A stretch of DNA of 64,000 nt from Paramecium pentaurelia (taxonomy: Eukaryota > Ciliophora > Oligohymenophorea > Peniculida > Parameciidae). The position numbers and the translations under genes are program-made. The notes under the pieces were generated by a model that was given only the letters and a program-made list of their open reading frames with translations, ran no database searches and was not told the DNA's origin. The DNA is taken from positions 166,982 through 230,981 of the forward strand of contig CAJJDO010000006.1 of NCBI GenBank assembly GCA_905183005.1, in the 5' to 3' direction. This document shows positions 1 through 13,500 of the stretch, one piece after another (positions within the stretch are counted from its first letter, which is position 1; every line of letters begins with the position of its first letter).

Positions 1-1631
1 ATATTATCTAATTTGAAATTTTATAGTGCAATTTGTTCTTTCTCATTTAAAGGTATTCCTAATAATTATTTTTCTAAAATATTATAATATTCATATTATT
101 TCGTATGCAAATTTCTCCATTCTAAAAATTCATTTTTTAATTAAGCATATTATTAATATAATTTCGAAGTTTCCTCTTTTAATTTTGGTAAAAAATAAGT
201 ACAAATGTTTCTATCCTCATTTTCTAAGTATTTTAAAGCAATCAAACAAGGTATGGTTACAAAGATATCAGAATCTCTGCATTCTAATTATTCTTAAAAT
301 TATTAATATTTCTCTGCAGTAGTTTCAATTATATGTGAAAAGTACATTAATTATTAGCATTTTGTAGGATCTAATAAATAATATAGTCCTTTTTCCCATT
401 ATGATTCATATTCAACTAATAAATCAACAAGTTCTTAATTGTTTTTCAATTAAGGATCTACCATTTCTATATTTCCTTCATATTTTCTCATTTATTCTCG
501 AAACTTCTAGAAACTAATTTTAATTTAAAAAATACTTTGCTTTTATACTATCAGCTAAATTACGAACAGCACTAGATTACTCTTTTGTAACTCTTCTTGT
601 GATTCCTTCTGCTTCCAAAAGTATATTAATACCCAAGTCATCCCTTCCTTTACCTTCAACATTTGCAACCGTATTGATTTAAGCAATAACTTTACAGAAC
701 TAATAGTTTTTAATTAAATTAATACTTGTTCTTTTTTTTAAATATAGTTTTCACTTGTTACAAGTATTTTGCCTCTTAATTTTTCTCTAATTTCTATAGA
801 TGTCATCTCTTTATCAATTTCAATTGCTAAAAGAATAAATCTTCTGGCTTTTGCTTCAATATCCATCAATTCTTTAACATAAAGCTAAAAAATTATGTTT
901 TAAACATTACTTTTTCGAAATCAACCCAAATCTAATCAAAATCTTCTAATATCCTTATAATATCTTATTTTAATAGTTTTGATGAGAATTCAGGACTTTC
1001 TTTGAGTGTTCTAGAAAATGAGAGTCTAATAACATGTTAAACTTTATAAAATAGTTCTATTAATTTAGATCCTTTAGATAACACATCAGGTGAAAATACA
1101 AATTTCTCAGAATTGACCCATAAGTAAGGAAAACCTATTAATGAATTTTAAAAAAAAAACCTTCTTATGCACTATCTAATATTTCAGGAAGATAACATAA
1201 TCTATCTTCTTTATATAAAATCTTATAAGCCTTTGAAAATGTATTTCTATAATCTCTTGATAAAGTTTTCACTTGATAAATCTAGAAAGAATATTAAAGT
1301 AAACAAATACTATACACATTTCCTCTAATGTTTTTAAGTATTTTTTACAACTTCGCTAACCTTCAGGGTTATCTAGATCATATTTATGAAAATCTCTTTA
1401 AATTAATTAATTTTAGTAATGTTAAGCTTTTTCTAAAATATAAAATTCGCGTTATCTATAATATGATTGGATCAAAAACCTTTTGAATTCTTCAAGTTCT
1501 GTAATTGGACTTGGAGGAGCTGTTTATGGTCTATAATTGATTCCTTCAACTGAAGTATTATCAGAAACTAAGATTGTATTTTTATTAAATTTACATTCTT
1601 CATCAGTGTCTTTATCATAGTAAGGTTACAT
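1..1631 (-). CDS. Unrecognised protein, partial (runs off left edge)
   Basis: I do not recognise the family. With TAA/TAG as Gln the minus strand stays open from an ATG at 1631-1629 to the window edge, once five tiny introns (22-29 nt, all GT...AG) are removed; about 500 residues are visible and the C-terminus is missing. One intron is GTATTTTTTAAATTAAAATTAG. The protein is hydrophilic and helix-rich, with no signal peptide, membrane span or motif that I can name. The N-terminal stretch is acidic and Ser/Pro-containing, and the middle is rich in Lys/Glu/Leu. The ATG was chosen because the same frame meets a TGA about 20 codons upstream with no plausible acceptor in between. It lies 129 bp downstream of another minus-strand gene. 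An alternative is that both are parts of one gene joined by an intron I could not find. Confidence 0.7.
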
Positions 1632-1760
1632 AAATTTTTTATAAAAATATTTATAACCAAAACAAAAAATTCAAGCAATGATCAAATTAATCAATAGAAT
1701 ATAAAGGTTTATGTTATAAATTAAAAACTGAAATCAAAAAAACAAATATATTTCATTTTC

Positions 1761-2207
1761 TCATCTATTGAGGATAACTTTCTTTAACAATAATTTATGT
1801 AATTTGTTAACTTATTCATTATAATCCTGTAGAACAAAACCACCAAACATATAAGATGATAAATTAGCTTTTCTTCTTATTCTTATTTGATCATCAACAC
1901 TATAATTTTAACTAAATGAATTATCTGAATCTAATTTTTATCTAATCCTTCTATTATGTTGGATTTTTTATTCTTTAATAATTTATTTCTTAGTCCATGT
2001 CATTTCTCTATCTAAATCACTTCTTTAAGTAGGATTAGTTTATTGTAAGCATTATTTTTAATATTTTTATAATTCAGGTAAAGCAATTCCTAATCTTCCA
2101 CTATTATCATTATAATATTGTTAATTTTAGTATTTCTAAGTTATCATTTTTGAATTATTTATGTTGGAAGAGTCATACTCACTATATGATTATTTTGTTC
2201 TATACAT
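1761..2207 (-). CDS. Small Gln/Asn/Arg-rich unrecognised protein
   Basis: This is an uninterrupted minus-strand frame of 148 codons from ATG (2207-2205) to TGA (1763-1761), with many in-frame TAA/TAG read as Gln. The protein starts MYRTKQ and is rich in Gln, Asn, Tyr and Arg. A basic middle part (residues about 70-110) is followed by a short hydrophobic patch with MFGGFVLQ. No domain is recognised. Its start lies only 32 bp from the start of the divergent plus-strand gene at 2240, so the two probably share a promoter. The C-terminus could be an artefact if an intron near 1770-1790 splices into the gene downstream; I tested the obvious GT...AG pairs and each led into TGA. Confidence 0.5.
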
Positions 2208-2239
2208 TTTAATGTTATTTCTAATTTTTATATAATAAT

Positions 2240-4245
2240 ATGTCTAATGAAAACTATTTAAAAGAATCTACAAAGTTAATAAGAAAGGTAAGATGTTATT
2301 TATTATTTATAGGGTTGTCCTAGAAGGAATTTATAATTGTTAGAAAAAGTAAAAAATAACAATCTTATTGTGAATAAATCATAAGAAATGGAAATTTTGA
2401 GAAGATAAGTTTATTCTTTAAACCAAATTTTAGAGAGTTATCTAAACAGAAATGTGTCTTTCTATAAAAAAACTGCTCTTATTGTTATTAGTAAAGCAAA
2501 GTTATTCTTGTAATAATGGTATGAGTTGATAAGATCACAATTTAAATATAAAAAGCCAAGTAATTTATGTAATTATTGTATCCCCAGATATTAAAATGAT
2601 ACAATTTTATTTATATGAATTGCTCAAATATACTTAGAATATGAGCATTAAATTTCATAGAGAAGAATCATATCATATAGCATATTATTATTGTAATGCT
2701 TCAAAATAAGTTTTAGAATAACTTAATGGATTTAAGTTTAAAGTAATAAATTATTTCATTTTTTATTTTATTAGATTTGGTAACATTCAACTAGAGATGT
2801 TTGGACTGATTTAATTGTTGGGAATATGTTATTATAGAATTAGAAGTACTATTATAAATTTAAATATAAAGTTATGAATTAGCAAGCATTGAATTTGAAG
2901 ATAGTTTAGTTAGAATTTAAAAAAACATAAGTTCAATAATAAGTTATAAGATTGAAAAAAGTTTACCAAAAGAAGAAGTCAAAAAGTATGCTATAATATA
3001 AGTAATAAAGTTAAAAATGAATTTAGATGATTATGCTATTTCATATATTTTTTTTACTTTGCATATCTTATCTATATTCTGATAATTTATCAAAGTATTA
3101 AGAACTATTAAAATTACTGTATTACTTAAACAAACATAATTAATTTAATGGAGAATAATCTAAATTATTAAAAGACTTAATCAAGTAACATAACCTTAAA
3201 TTATAAATATATTTGTAAGAACAAGGAGAGATATAAAAAATTATGTCACTTATGTATGATGTTCCAGAAACAAAAGCAGAAGAAAAACCTAATTATATAG
3301 ATGAGCATTTCTATAAAAAATATCAAATTAAAGAATTGAATGATCAAGCATTTTTTAGAACTAAATATTAATTTACTTATACTAATAAAAGATGTTCTAT
3401 TATTTTAAAAGGAAAAGATAAAAGATAAAATAGTCCAACTATGTAATAAACTTAACCAATATCATAATATTATGATACAACAATTCATCCTAATTTAAAA
3501 TAATCTTAAAATTAATCTTTATCTCCTAAATCTAATTTTAAATAATAATCATTTTAAAAAAAGAACATTAAAAAAGAAAGCTTTTCTTATATCAAATCAG
3601 ATAGAGAATCAATGAAGTATTTGGATACACAAATATTAGGTTCTTTAAGGAAAGAGTCTTTTTATTCATATAATGAACTTAGCAAAGATATGGAAACAAA
3701 TATTTCAATCAATAGTGATGAGTAGAAGTAATTAAAAACTGAAAGATCTATATTAAGATCTAAAAGTTCTAGAGAACATAAACAAGAAATAAATTAATAA
3801 ACAAAGATGGCAATATTTAATCTAATAGAAGCAAAATCCTTATATTATATGGAAGTTTAAAAAGCTAATTCAAAATTAAAGAATATAAAATCATTAAAAG
3901 ATCAATAATAAAAAAAGATGATATCAGATAAATTAATATCAGATATGAAATATATCTAAAAGTAACCATCCATGTTAATGAGTACAGATTAATTAGATGA
4001 AAAAGACAGCAAATAGATCTATAATGATGTATTTAATGTAATTAAATATCTTATTTAAATAGGATCTGAAAAAATTAGCAGATAATTACGTTAGTAAATT
4101 ATCAATGTATGAAAAATCATAAACACGCTTAAGAATATATACTTAATAACAATAAGGAATGAATTAATAATCAAATGGAAACACTGCTATCTCAAAATGT
4201 AAGGAACTATCTAAATCAATATAATAATAAAAAGAATTCTTTTGA
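2240..4245 (+). CDS. Unrecognised helix-rich protein with Ser/Gln-rich tail
   Basis: Plus-strand gene of about 610 codons, starting MSNENYLKES and ending EFF-stop. Six tiny introns fix the frame, for example GTAAGATGTTATTTATTATTTATAG after codon 16 and a 25-nt intron at about 4037-4061. The first 300 residues are alpha-helical in composition, with a Trp-containing stretch (IWQHSTRDVWTDLIVGN) and repeated Leu/Tyr heptads that suggest a helical-repeat fold. The second half is low-complexity, rich in Ser, Lys and Gln, and likely disordered. I cannot name a family. The downstream 350 bp up to the dynein stop codon carry no gene. Confidence that this is a gene is high because the frame is restored exactly at each intron; the function is unknown. 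Confidence 0.72.
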
Positions 4246-4596
4246 TTTGTTATATTTTATATAAACATCTTCTTAAAATTAATGCATTTTTAATATCAAT
4301 TATTAGTCAATCTGTCAATTTATCTAATGTATTTATTTTGCCCTAGAATTTCTTTATTTACATAGTTTATTTAATATTAAAATATAAGATTATAAGCTTA
4401 AATTGAATAAATGGAATACTTACATAGTTTTATCCAAAAAGTTAATTTTGGAATGTTCTTTGAATTTTGTACAATTGTAAATTTATATAATAATAAGATA
4501 CTTTTTTATATTAGAAATACTGTGATAATGTTTAATAAATCATATAGAATATTAAATTTTATATTATTTATTTTATATGATATCTCATTTTATGTT
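4246..4596. other. Intergenic spacer, no supported gene
   Basis: An AT-rich stretch between the 3' ends of two convergent genes. A 68-codon frame at 4411-4617 encodes a hydrophobic, Phe/Ile/Tyr-rich sequence with no family features and overlaps the dynein stop codon on the opposite strand; I treat it as chance. No terminator or RNA signal was recognised. Confidence 0.6.
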
Positions 4597-7500
4597 TCAA
4601 TTAAAGAGGATAAATGAAAGACCTTTTTAATAGAGAGTGTATCTATTAAGTTTTCCCATTTTGACTTTAAGGGAGAATACAAGATTCTTCCTTGTTTTGT
4701 TCAAGTAAACAGGTAAAACAATTTCATCATCTCCTATAATTCCTTTTTATGGAGTTTTACACCACTTTAAGATTATGGGTTTTAATGGAACTGAGATTTC
4801 ATTAACTAAACGCACTTATAAAGTCTTGGAATCTAAATGTCCTCCTTCCATTGATACTCCTTCAATTACAAAAGAATCATCATCAATTCCTTGATCTTCT
4901 GGAACAATTTAAAGTTCTAATTCTTCCAATGACCATTTATTTGCTTAAGCCACATATTATCTAGTGGCTGTAAGATATGCTTCAGGGAATAATAGTCCAC
5001 CAAACCATACCTGACCTTTTTAGAAGTCCTTAGTTTTTCCTAATAAATCAAATTGATCAATTCTTCTCTTAAAATCACCAATCCAATCATTCAAAGGCAT
5101 AGGGATTACATTATATTTATTCCATTATGGTGGTATAATATTGTTGAAAACATCTTTAGCTAATTACCTAATTACATTAGTGGCCAATATCTTTCCTTAA
5201 GCTAATTAAATTAATTCCTCAATATTCTGTCTTACAGTTTTTAATAATTTAGAAGCCACAGTGATTTCTCTATCTAAAAATCTGAACAATGGATCATTAA
5301 TAGAATCAGCTGTTCTTTCTAAAGGTGAGATTCTAGTAGGAAGTATGGCTTTGAATTTTTCAACTTTTTCTAATAGATCTTATAACCATTAAACTTGATC
5401 AGATTTTTTGTTATCTTTCTTTTGAGTTTTTTCTGTTTAAACTTCAATCTAAGTGATTTCTTCTTCACCTTCTTGTTGGAGATTCTATACTTTAATTATC
5501 AACTTTTGAGTTAATTAATCTCTTTATACTCTTTCTACATTAGAAGGTAAACCAGACCATTCTGGACTTTCAGTTTTAGGTAATTATTCAATCCATTACA
5601 TAAAATCTAGATAAGTTCTACCTTCTGGAACTGTGATGGCTTCTTTACCTTCTAAAGTGAAAAATAATGGATGATTATGATTGAAACTTTATTCAGTAAA
5701 GAATTATTCAACCAATGATTAAAGAATCTTTTAATCATATTCATTATCTACTTTACCACCATATAAATTTTATGTTAATATAGTTCTAAATGCATCCCAT
5801 GGTAATTTAGATGGATCTATATTTTATCTGATACCTAAAGCATCAACATATTCATCTATAAGATCTAATGAACATCTTTAATCAGCTTCATTAAATTCAT
5901 ATGTTTTACTCCAACCAATAGGAGTAAATCTCAATCTCTCTAAAATAACTGCATGTAACCAAGCTAATAAAAAGTGTAATCTTGCTCTTTCAACTGGTTA
6001 TCTATCTGTTCTTTATTATGATAAAACAGTTTTGAATGTTCTAATCAATGATGCTTTGATACCATCAGGAGGTTCAAAAACTAATTTATATGATTATCTA
6101 ATTAAAGTAGTTGGTATCTTTGGATTGAATTCCATAGTTAAGAATATTCTGAAATTAGCATTTGGAGTTAATCTAAATAATTTCTTTTCTAAATCATTAA
6201 GCCAACTTGTAGCTAAATGTACATTTTTCAACATTACCCAAGATCCAGATTTAACACTTTGAGTAATTGCCTATTCAGCTTAATCAAAACCTTCAGCACT
6301 ACCTATAGCAACACTTGTTAATTTAATTCCAATTTCTCTACTTAATTATTCAACTTTAAATGATGGATCAAATCCTGGTGCTGAACATAAAAGAATAGGA
6401 ATTTTATTAGATGCTTCTTTTTCAACAACTTATTTCATATCTACTGTTTATTCTTCCATAAAACTATCTCCCAATATTTAATTTATTAATTTTCTAGCTA
6501 TTATTTAAAATCTATCAGCTCTAAATATTCTTAGAATATGTAAATCATCTAATTATCTTTTTAAATGATGACTATCAATCCAATCTAATTTAACCATATC
6601 ATCTCTTTATACTTCATTATACCATTATGTTGGAATATCATTTTCAGGGGCTTCATCATTTAAGAAATTTAGCCAACGATCTTCATTTTTATTTAAATTA
6701 TCCATAAGTCTATTAAATGTTAAATTCTATTAAGTTATTCCTTCTAATTATTTCAATTATTGGATACTCAATTTTCCTTATAAGAATGTATTAGAAAATG
6801 TTGTTTCCATTACTGTAGGGGGTTTAAATACATTCAAGAATTCTTATCCTAAAATATTGTCTCCCAATTTCACTTAAGCCAAAGTTATTGCAAATACTAA
6901 TTTATCTTCTTATAATAAAGAGAAATTCATTCTTTTATATATTTCTCTAAACATTTCATTAAATATTAAAATTCTTCTTTTTATTAAATCTTATTTTGGA
7001 ATCTTCTACAATTATTCATTTTTATTTAAAACATTATAAATAGTATCCATGAAAAATTACAATGAAAACTAATATAAATAATGAATATTGGCCAAAGATG
7101 TCAAACTAAAGAATATCTTAGAAGTTGTATTTGCCAATGGAACATATGATTATGTTGTACTCATAACTTCATTCATTATAGTGTCAGCCTATTTCATTTC
7201 TTGAACAATCACAGCTGCTTCCTTCTTCAACTTCTCTAATGTTTAAATAACTTTCTCATCTTCCAATATTGATCCTCTACTATTATTCAATGAATCCAAT
7301 AATTAATCTTCTAATTCTCTTAGTTTAACTATATATTCTCCTTATAATTTCATTAAATTTAATCTCTTCTCCTCTGTTTCTGGTGATTCATTTCTCAAAA
7401 ATATATTCAAACATTATTCCTATAAACTACTTTAAGTGACTGTAAAATTTACAAAAGTAACTCTGCTGCATAAATCAGGAGTAAATCTAGCTGTACTATC

Positions 7501-10500
7501 TCTTGTGATCATAAACATAGTAAAACCTTATGAAAAATCAATTTCTTAATTTCCTACTCTTATTAAAACTCTTCCTCCTGTTTTATATGTTTCATTATTT
7601 AAAACTGAATTCAAAATTGGATCAACCTTTTCTACATCCTATACTAATAATGGACAACCAAATCTTAAACATGTTTCCAAAGTCTTTAAAAATGATTCAT
7701 CTGTAAATGATGTTCTAGCTAGTTTCTTATCTTTATATAATGAAGAAATATAAGACAATGCTTATCCAGATGGATCAATAACTAAAGGATATCTCTAAAA
7801 TCGATATAATATTATTGCATTCTCCATACATAAATCATCTGATGGTAATGTATGTGATTACCAATTCAATCTATCTGAAGGTTTAGATAAAAATTCTATT
7901 AATGATAAATCTTATCTATATGATATATTAGCTTAATTCTAAAGATAATCTTTCCAAGTATTTAAAACTACTTTTCTGTAAAAATGATCAAAAAATCCAA
8001 TATATGATAAGAAAGCTGATGATAATAAAACATCTCCTATCATTGTAGCTAATTAACTCTTAAAGTTTTAGGAAGCCTCTTCCCAACGAATTCTTTCTCC
8101 ACTCAAATCAGTTAATAATGCCTATGATCTTGTTACTTTCTCTTACACTTTTAACATCTCTGATTTTATTGATTCCTTTTAACTAATCAATTCAGAATAC
8201 TCCTATTATAAATTATGAATCTTAGCCTCAGCAGCTGCCACTTCATCATCATAAATCTTCTTCTATTTATTTAGTTCATCACTTTCTGATAATAATTTTG
8301 CTACTTCTTATCTAAGTGGATCCACTTTCTACAATATATCTGCATATTTCAATTATGAATCCAACCACATAGCCAAAGGACCTGCTGCTTTTGATGCAAA
8401 ATTAATTCTATCAATATTCCATTCCTATCCTGATAAATATTTTGTTAATATGAATTTTTTCACTTTTGCTGGCATTGTTTCTGTATTAAAGTTAATTACA
8501 TTATTGATGAAATTCATATTCGCCATTGATTTTTATACATCCTTCCATTCTGGACTTTTATCCAATGAATTAATTGCACATACTACAGCTTCCATTGTCA
8601 TCTTTACTAATGCTGGAGGTGATCCTAATGCTCTAATTTAATTCAAATCATCCTTCTTAATGCTATTCACACATTATTTTGCATTCTCTAAAGCAGGTAA
8701 TGCTTCATTTAATTCCTTATTCACCTAAGATTATCTTATCTCCATTTCTTTAGCTTTTTTCTCAGCATCACTTGATAATCTTGTACTATCATCTTTCTTC
8801 TTTTCAGCTATTTTCTTTTCTTCAATAATTGTTTACAACTTCTCACCTGCTTGTCTCTCCTTTGTCTACAATTCAATCTTCTTTTAATCTAAGCTTTTCT
8901 ACATCTCTAATACTTATTGTTCTGTCTCCTTTAACTTATCCAAACCAACATTAAGATGTAATTGTTAATCTTCCAATTAAGATTTCTTTTCATTATGTAA
9001 TTTTTCAAAATGCTTCAAGAAATCTAAATAGTCTCTTGGAGTTATATAATTAAATCTCTTAGCTCCCTTCTGTAATTTATTATTCAATTCAATTATTGTA
9101 TTTTGTATATAGACTAAAGTGGATACCAAAATATGTTATCTTTAAGTTTCATCTTTAATCTTTTTGCTGAATGCATTTTCTGGAGGATCAATATACATAG
9201 TAAATGCTTTACCTACCTAAAATAGAGCTTCATTTGTCCAATCTCCGAACCAATCAATAACACATCTATTAAATAGAGCTGGTGATGAAGCTGTTCTATT
9301 TGAAAAATCTGGATTTTTAGGATTCATTGTAAATACAACATGCAAATTTCTTTATACTTAGTAAGTGAAATTCTTATATAATTATTCCTCTGAAGAATCA
9401 AATTACTTATTTTGATTTGAGTTCTCTTTGAGCAAATTAATTAATGCCAAATATTCATCATTTTCAAATAATCCTGGAATTTCACCTGATGCCAATAATG
9501 CATTCATTTTTTCTAAGAAAGATGGACCTAATACATTTGATTCATCAAAAATAAATGTAATCTTTTCACCTTTTGCACCAGCTCTCTTCATTACTTCTCT
9601 CAAATCATTATCAAAATCAGCTAATTAATAATCTCTACCTGCCTTAATTTAAAAGACAGTAAGATTATTAATCCAACTTACAAATCTTGTGAGTGTTGTT
9701 TTACCAACTCCAGAAGATCCAACTAATAGAAGATGTCCTAAAGGTTATTTGAGAACTCTATCAATTCTTAAAATATGATCAAGTACATCATCAAAAACAA
9801 CTAATGGAACAGATAATTCTTCTTCATTAAATTGCTTTAATCTACCTTGAATATACTTTCTCAACTCTTCTCTATCAACACTTTGATAAACCTTATGGAG
9901 ATAGTTACTGAAGAGAATAGGTCTTTGTAAAGCTTCATCTTTCAAATTGTTGAAATTATTGAAAGCTACTTAATCAATAAGTTTATTGCACCATTCTTTT
10001 TCATGTTCATGTACCAATCTATCTTGGAATAATCTTAAACCTTCATGTGCCCATAATCTAACTAAATCTTCAACAGATTCAAGAGGTTCTAAGGCTTCAT
10101 TCAAAGCATACTTCCATCTAGTTAATTCTCTTGGAGAATAAATATAATGAGCTTGTTAATCTGCTGTGAAATGTTATTATGATTTGGTATAAAATTCAAC
10201 CATTGCATTAGTGAGTTATTCAGAATATTACTTAAGATTAACTGTCCTTCTAAGCATTGCTTTGTTGAAAGTTCCATAAATTTATTTGAGTGATTCAGGT
10301 CCCGGGAAATCCACAAGAATTAGAGGGCAATGTCTTAGAAATCTTGGGGTAAGTGGTTTTCTACCAACATCAGTAGGTGGATTACATGCTCCTACAAATT
10401 ATATTCTATCAAGTGAAATCCATTGTCTATCTGAAGATCTCCAAAAACCATGTTATTCAGTTAACTAACGCAAGAATGTGATAATAGCCATAGTACCATA

Positions 10501-13500
10501 TTTATCTTAATCAGGTAGATTGATTTCATCACAAAAGACAACAAGCCATTTTTAATTTTTAGGTTGTAGGAAGACTCCATTAGTAGTTTTTTTATATTCA
10601 CAATAATGATCAAATTGTTTAATGATTAATTGAGGCATAGTGGAACTACTAAAATTGATGAAGATCATTTCGAAATCAGTTAAAGCTTTAAGTGTACTCA
10701 TTAAAGTCATGGTCTTACCACTACCAGGAGGTCCACATAATAAGAAGGGTCTATGTTCATTAAGCCATCCACATAGAACATCTTTATGTCTGAGAGTATC
10801 AACTGTTTCAATAATGAGATCAGCATCTGTAACTCTTTGTGGATCAATTTCAATTTGAGGAACCTTCTTCTTATATTAGCTCCATTAAGCTTCTGGGAGA
10901 GTGACTTCAAAATCAATTAGTGAAGGTGCACTATCATTAAATTATGGTAAAATGATATTGTGTGGTAATAATTAACAGATTTCTTTAGAGAATAATGTTC
11001 TTTGATAAAGATTCATGGAACCAGCAACACCCCACATAACAGCAATAAGGAATTATTTAACCATGAAATCTGTGATCTGATCATCTTCCAATGGTACTTC
11101 AGAATTATTTTCATTATATTCTATGATATTTGAAATGCTTCTTCTAACTAATGCAAAAGTACTTTCTAAGACTCTGATTCTAGTGAATTCCATAACATGT
11201 TTATATTCTTATTTTTGAGCAATTTGGAGGAATTAGGATAAGTATTTAATAACAGAATCAAGTGCTTTAACACATTTAGTTCTTAATTCACTTTCTTAAG
11301 TATTAACTTATTTATTGTTATCATCTTCAGATTTTTATTAATCATAATCATCTTACTTTAATCTTTCCAAGAAATGATAGAATATATTTTCATCATTAAT
11401 AGTTTCTTCACTAAACCAAACCATACCACATCTTGAAACAGTAGCTAAGGTAGCATATTTAAGTGTTTCAACTTCAAATATCATTCTAACATTAGGTGGA
11501 ATAGCCAATCTTTCACCATTTGGTAATGTTAGTAATTTATTATCATCAAGTACTGAATTTAGATTTTCAGCCCATTCTGGATCGACATCACCATCAAATA
11601 TAATCCAATGTCTTCTAGTACTTTCTTATCTTTAATTAGATATAATTTTTCTTAATATAGAAGTGAAGACACCATCAGTCCATTCTAAAGTTGTATTATC
11701 CAATCTGCCATACAATTCATCTTTAGAAATTGCTTTTGGATCAACAATATAAAATTCTCCTTTCACTTTATCACATTTAGACATGGCTTCTAATAAAACT
11801 CTCCAAGCAGCACTCTTACCACAACCACATGGACCAACTAACATTAAACCATGTTATAATCTCTAAATCTAATACAATTACAACACTTTTTCAATGAAAT
11901 TCTTACTAGCTTATAAATTCTTTCTCTAACAAGCTAAAGCTAATTCCTTTCTTAATTATTCTTCTTTAATTTCTGGAATACAAGATCCAGGAAATACACC
12001 TTATAATAATGTTTCCAATAATTTAATATCATCTTTGATTAATTTAGGTACAACAGTATCACAAACACTTCTCAATAAAATTGTTTATTCAAATTCTTCT
12101 ATTTCAGATTAAGGAACAGGTTCTTAATTTCTGTCTATCATTTCTTGTCTTTTCATATTACCAGCAGAATTCAATACTGATTTCAATGCTCTCAAACCAA
12201 AATCATAATGTGGTTATGATGATAATTAATTATCACATAATTCAAATAATGAAACAATTTTTCCAGCTAATTTTTCTGCTGTTCTGAATCCTTAACTAAA
12301 TAACATAACTTATGCAATTAATTCTCTATCTGGTTTAACCATAGCCATTTATCTAAATAATTGTTTTAAATTCTCTGGTAAATTTGATCTTCCTGCATAT
12401 CCAGGATTCATTGTAACAAATACTCCCATCTATGAATTTAATTTTACATCCTTCCCCATTAATTCTATTTATTTCTATTTCTCCCTTAATCCTGTTTAAA
12501 TTAATAGAATCTGTTATGAACAAGCAGATAACATACGTTCTTCCAATCTATTAAATTCATCAAAACAACCCCATGCTCCTACTTAACACAATCCTACAAA
12601 TATTCTACCCATTGCATTAAAATCAAATGTCTCATCACAATTAAATACCAAAACAAATCTACCCAATTATGCACCTAATGCTTTTACACTCTCTGTCTTA
12701 CCTGTACCAGCTGGTCCAAAAGGAGATCCTCCCATTCTTAAATGTAATGCTTATGTTAATGTTAAAAAGCATTTATCTGTTAATGGAGTTTATACTAATT
12801 TTTCTGCCACTCCCAAATATTCAAATCCATAATGGAATTATGCATTACCCATTTAAATTAGTAATCTTTTTCCAGGATCTGCTTCTTTAGAATTCCAATT
12901 GAATCTCATATGATATTACCAACCAAAGTCATTTTTACTGTTTATTTTATTATTCATCAATTATCTAATTACATCTCTTTAATGAACAAAATCTGTAATA
13001 ATTTGTTCAAACTTTTATCTTAATTATTTAGGATGATCTTTCAATACACTCTCTGCTAATTCTGATAAGAATTCCAAAACATACTATAATGTTTGTTTCA
13101 TCTATTAATCATTATTGAATGATGATTCAACTGAAAAACACCATCCTACTTACAAGGCTAATAAAATAATTTAAGCTGGATGTTCTTCTATTACTTTCAT
13201 TCTATTCTATTGATTTGATTAAATATCTAATACTGACTTTTCTAAATCTAATGCTAATGAATTCATCATTTCATTATCTACCTTACCCAACCATATATTT
13301 ACTCTAGGATCTTCTGCAATTTTAACTTCTTTACTAAATGGAACAACCTCTCCTTCTTTACTTGACATTCCCAATACAACATCATCATTTCCATCTTTTC
13401 TACTTTACAATTACACAATTCCTGCATACATTTTTGGAAAATGTCTTTAAACATTTGTCACATCTTTAGAATTACCTATAATATCCAATAAATCATCATC

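Noticed and set aside
26..322. 98-codon plus-strand frame near the left edge
   Set aside because: It lies antisense to the minus-strand gene, and has hydrophobic, Ile/Phe-rich chance composition.
4411..4617. 68-codon hydrophobic frame
   Set aside because: Overlaps the dynein stop codon on the other strand, no homology features, typical AT-rich chance frame.
9428..9628. Plus-strand frame inside dynein
   Set aside because: Antisense shadow of the AAA4 region of the dynein heavy chain.
10286..10858. Plus-strand frames over dynein AAA3
   Set aside because: Antisense to conserved P-loop coding sequence; no family features.
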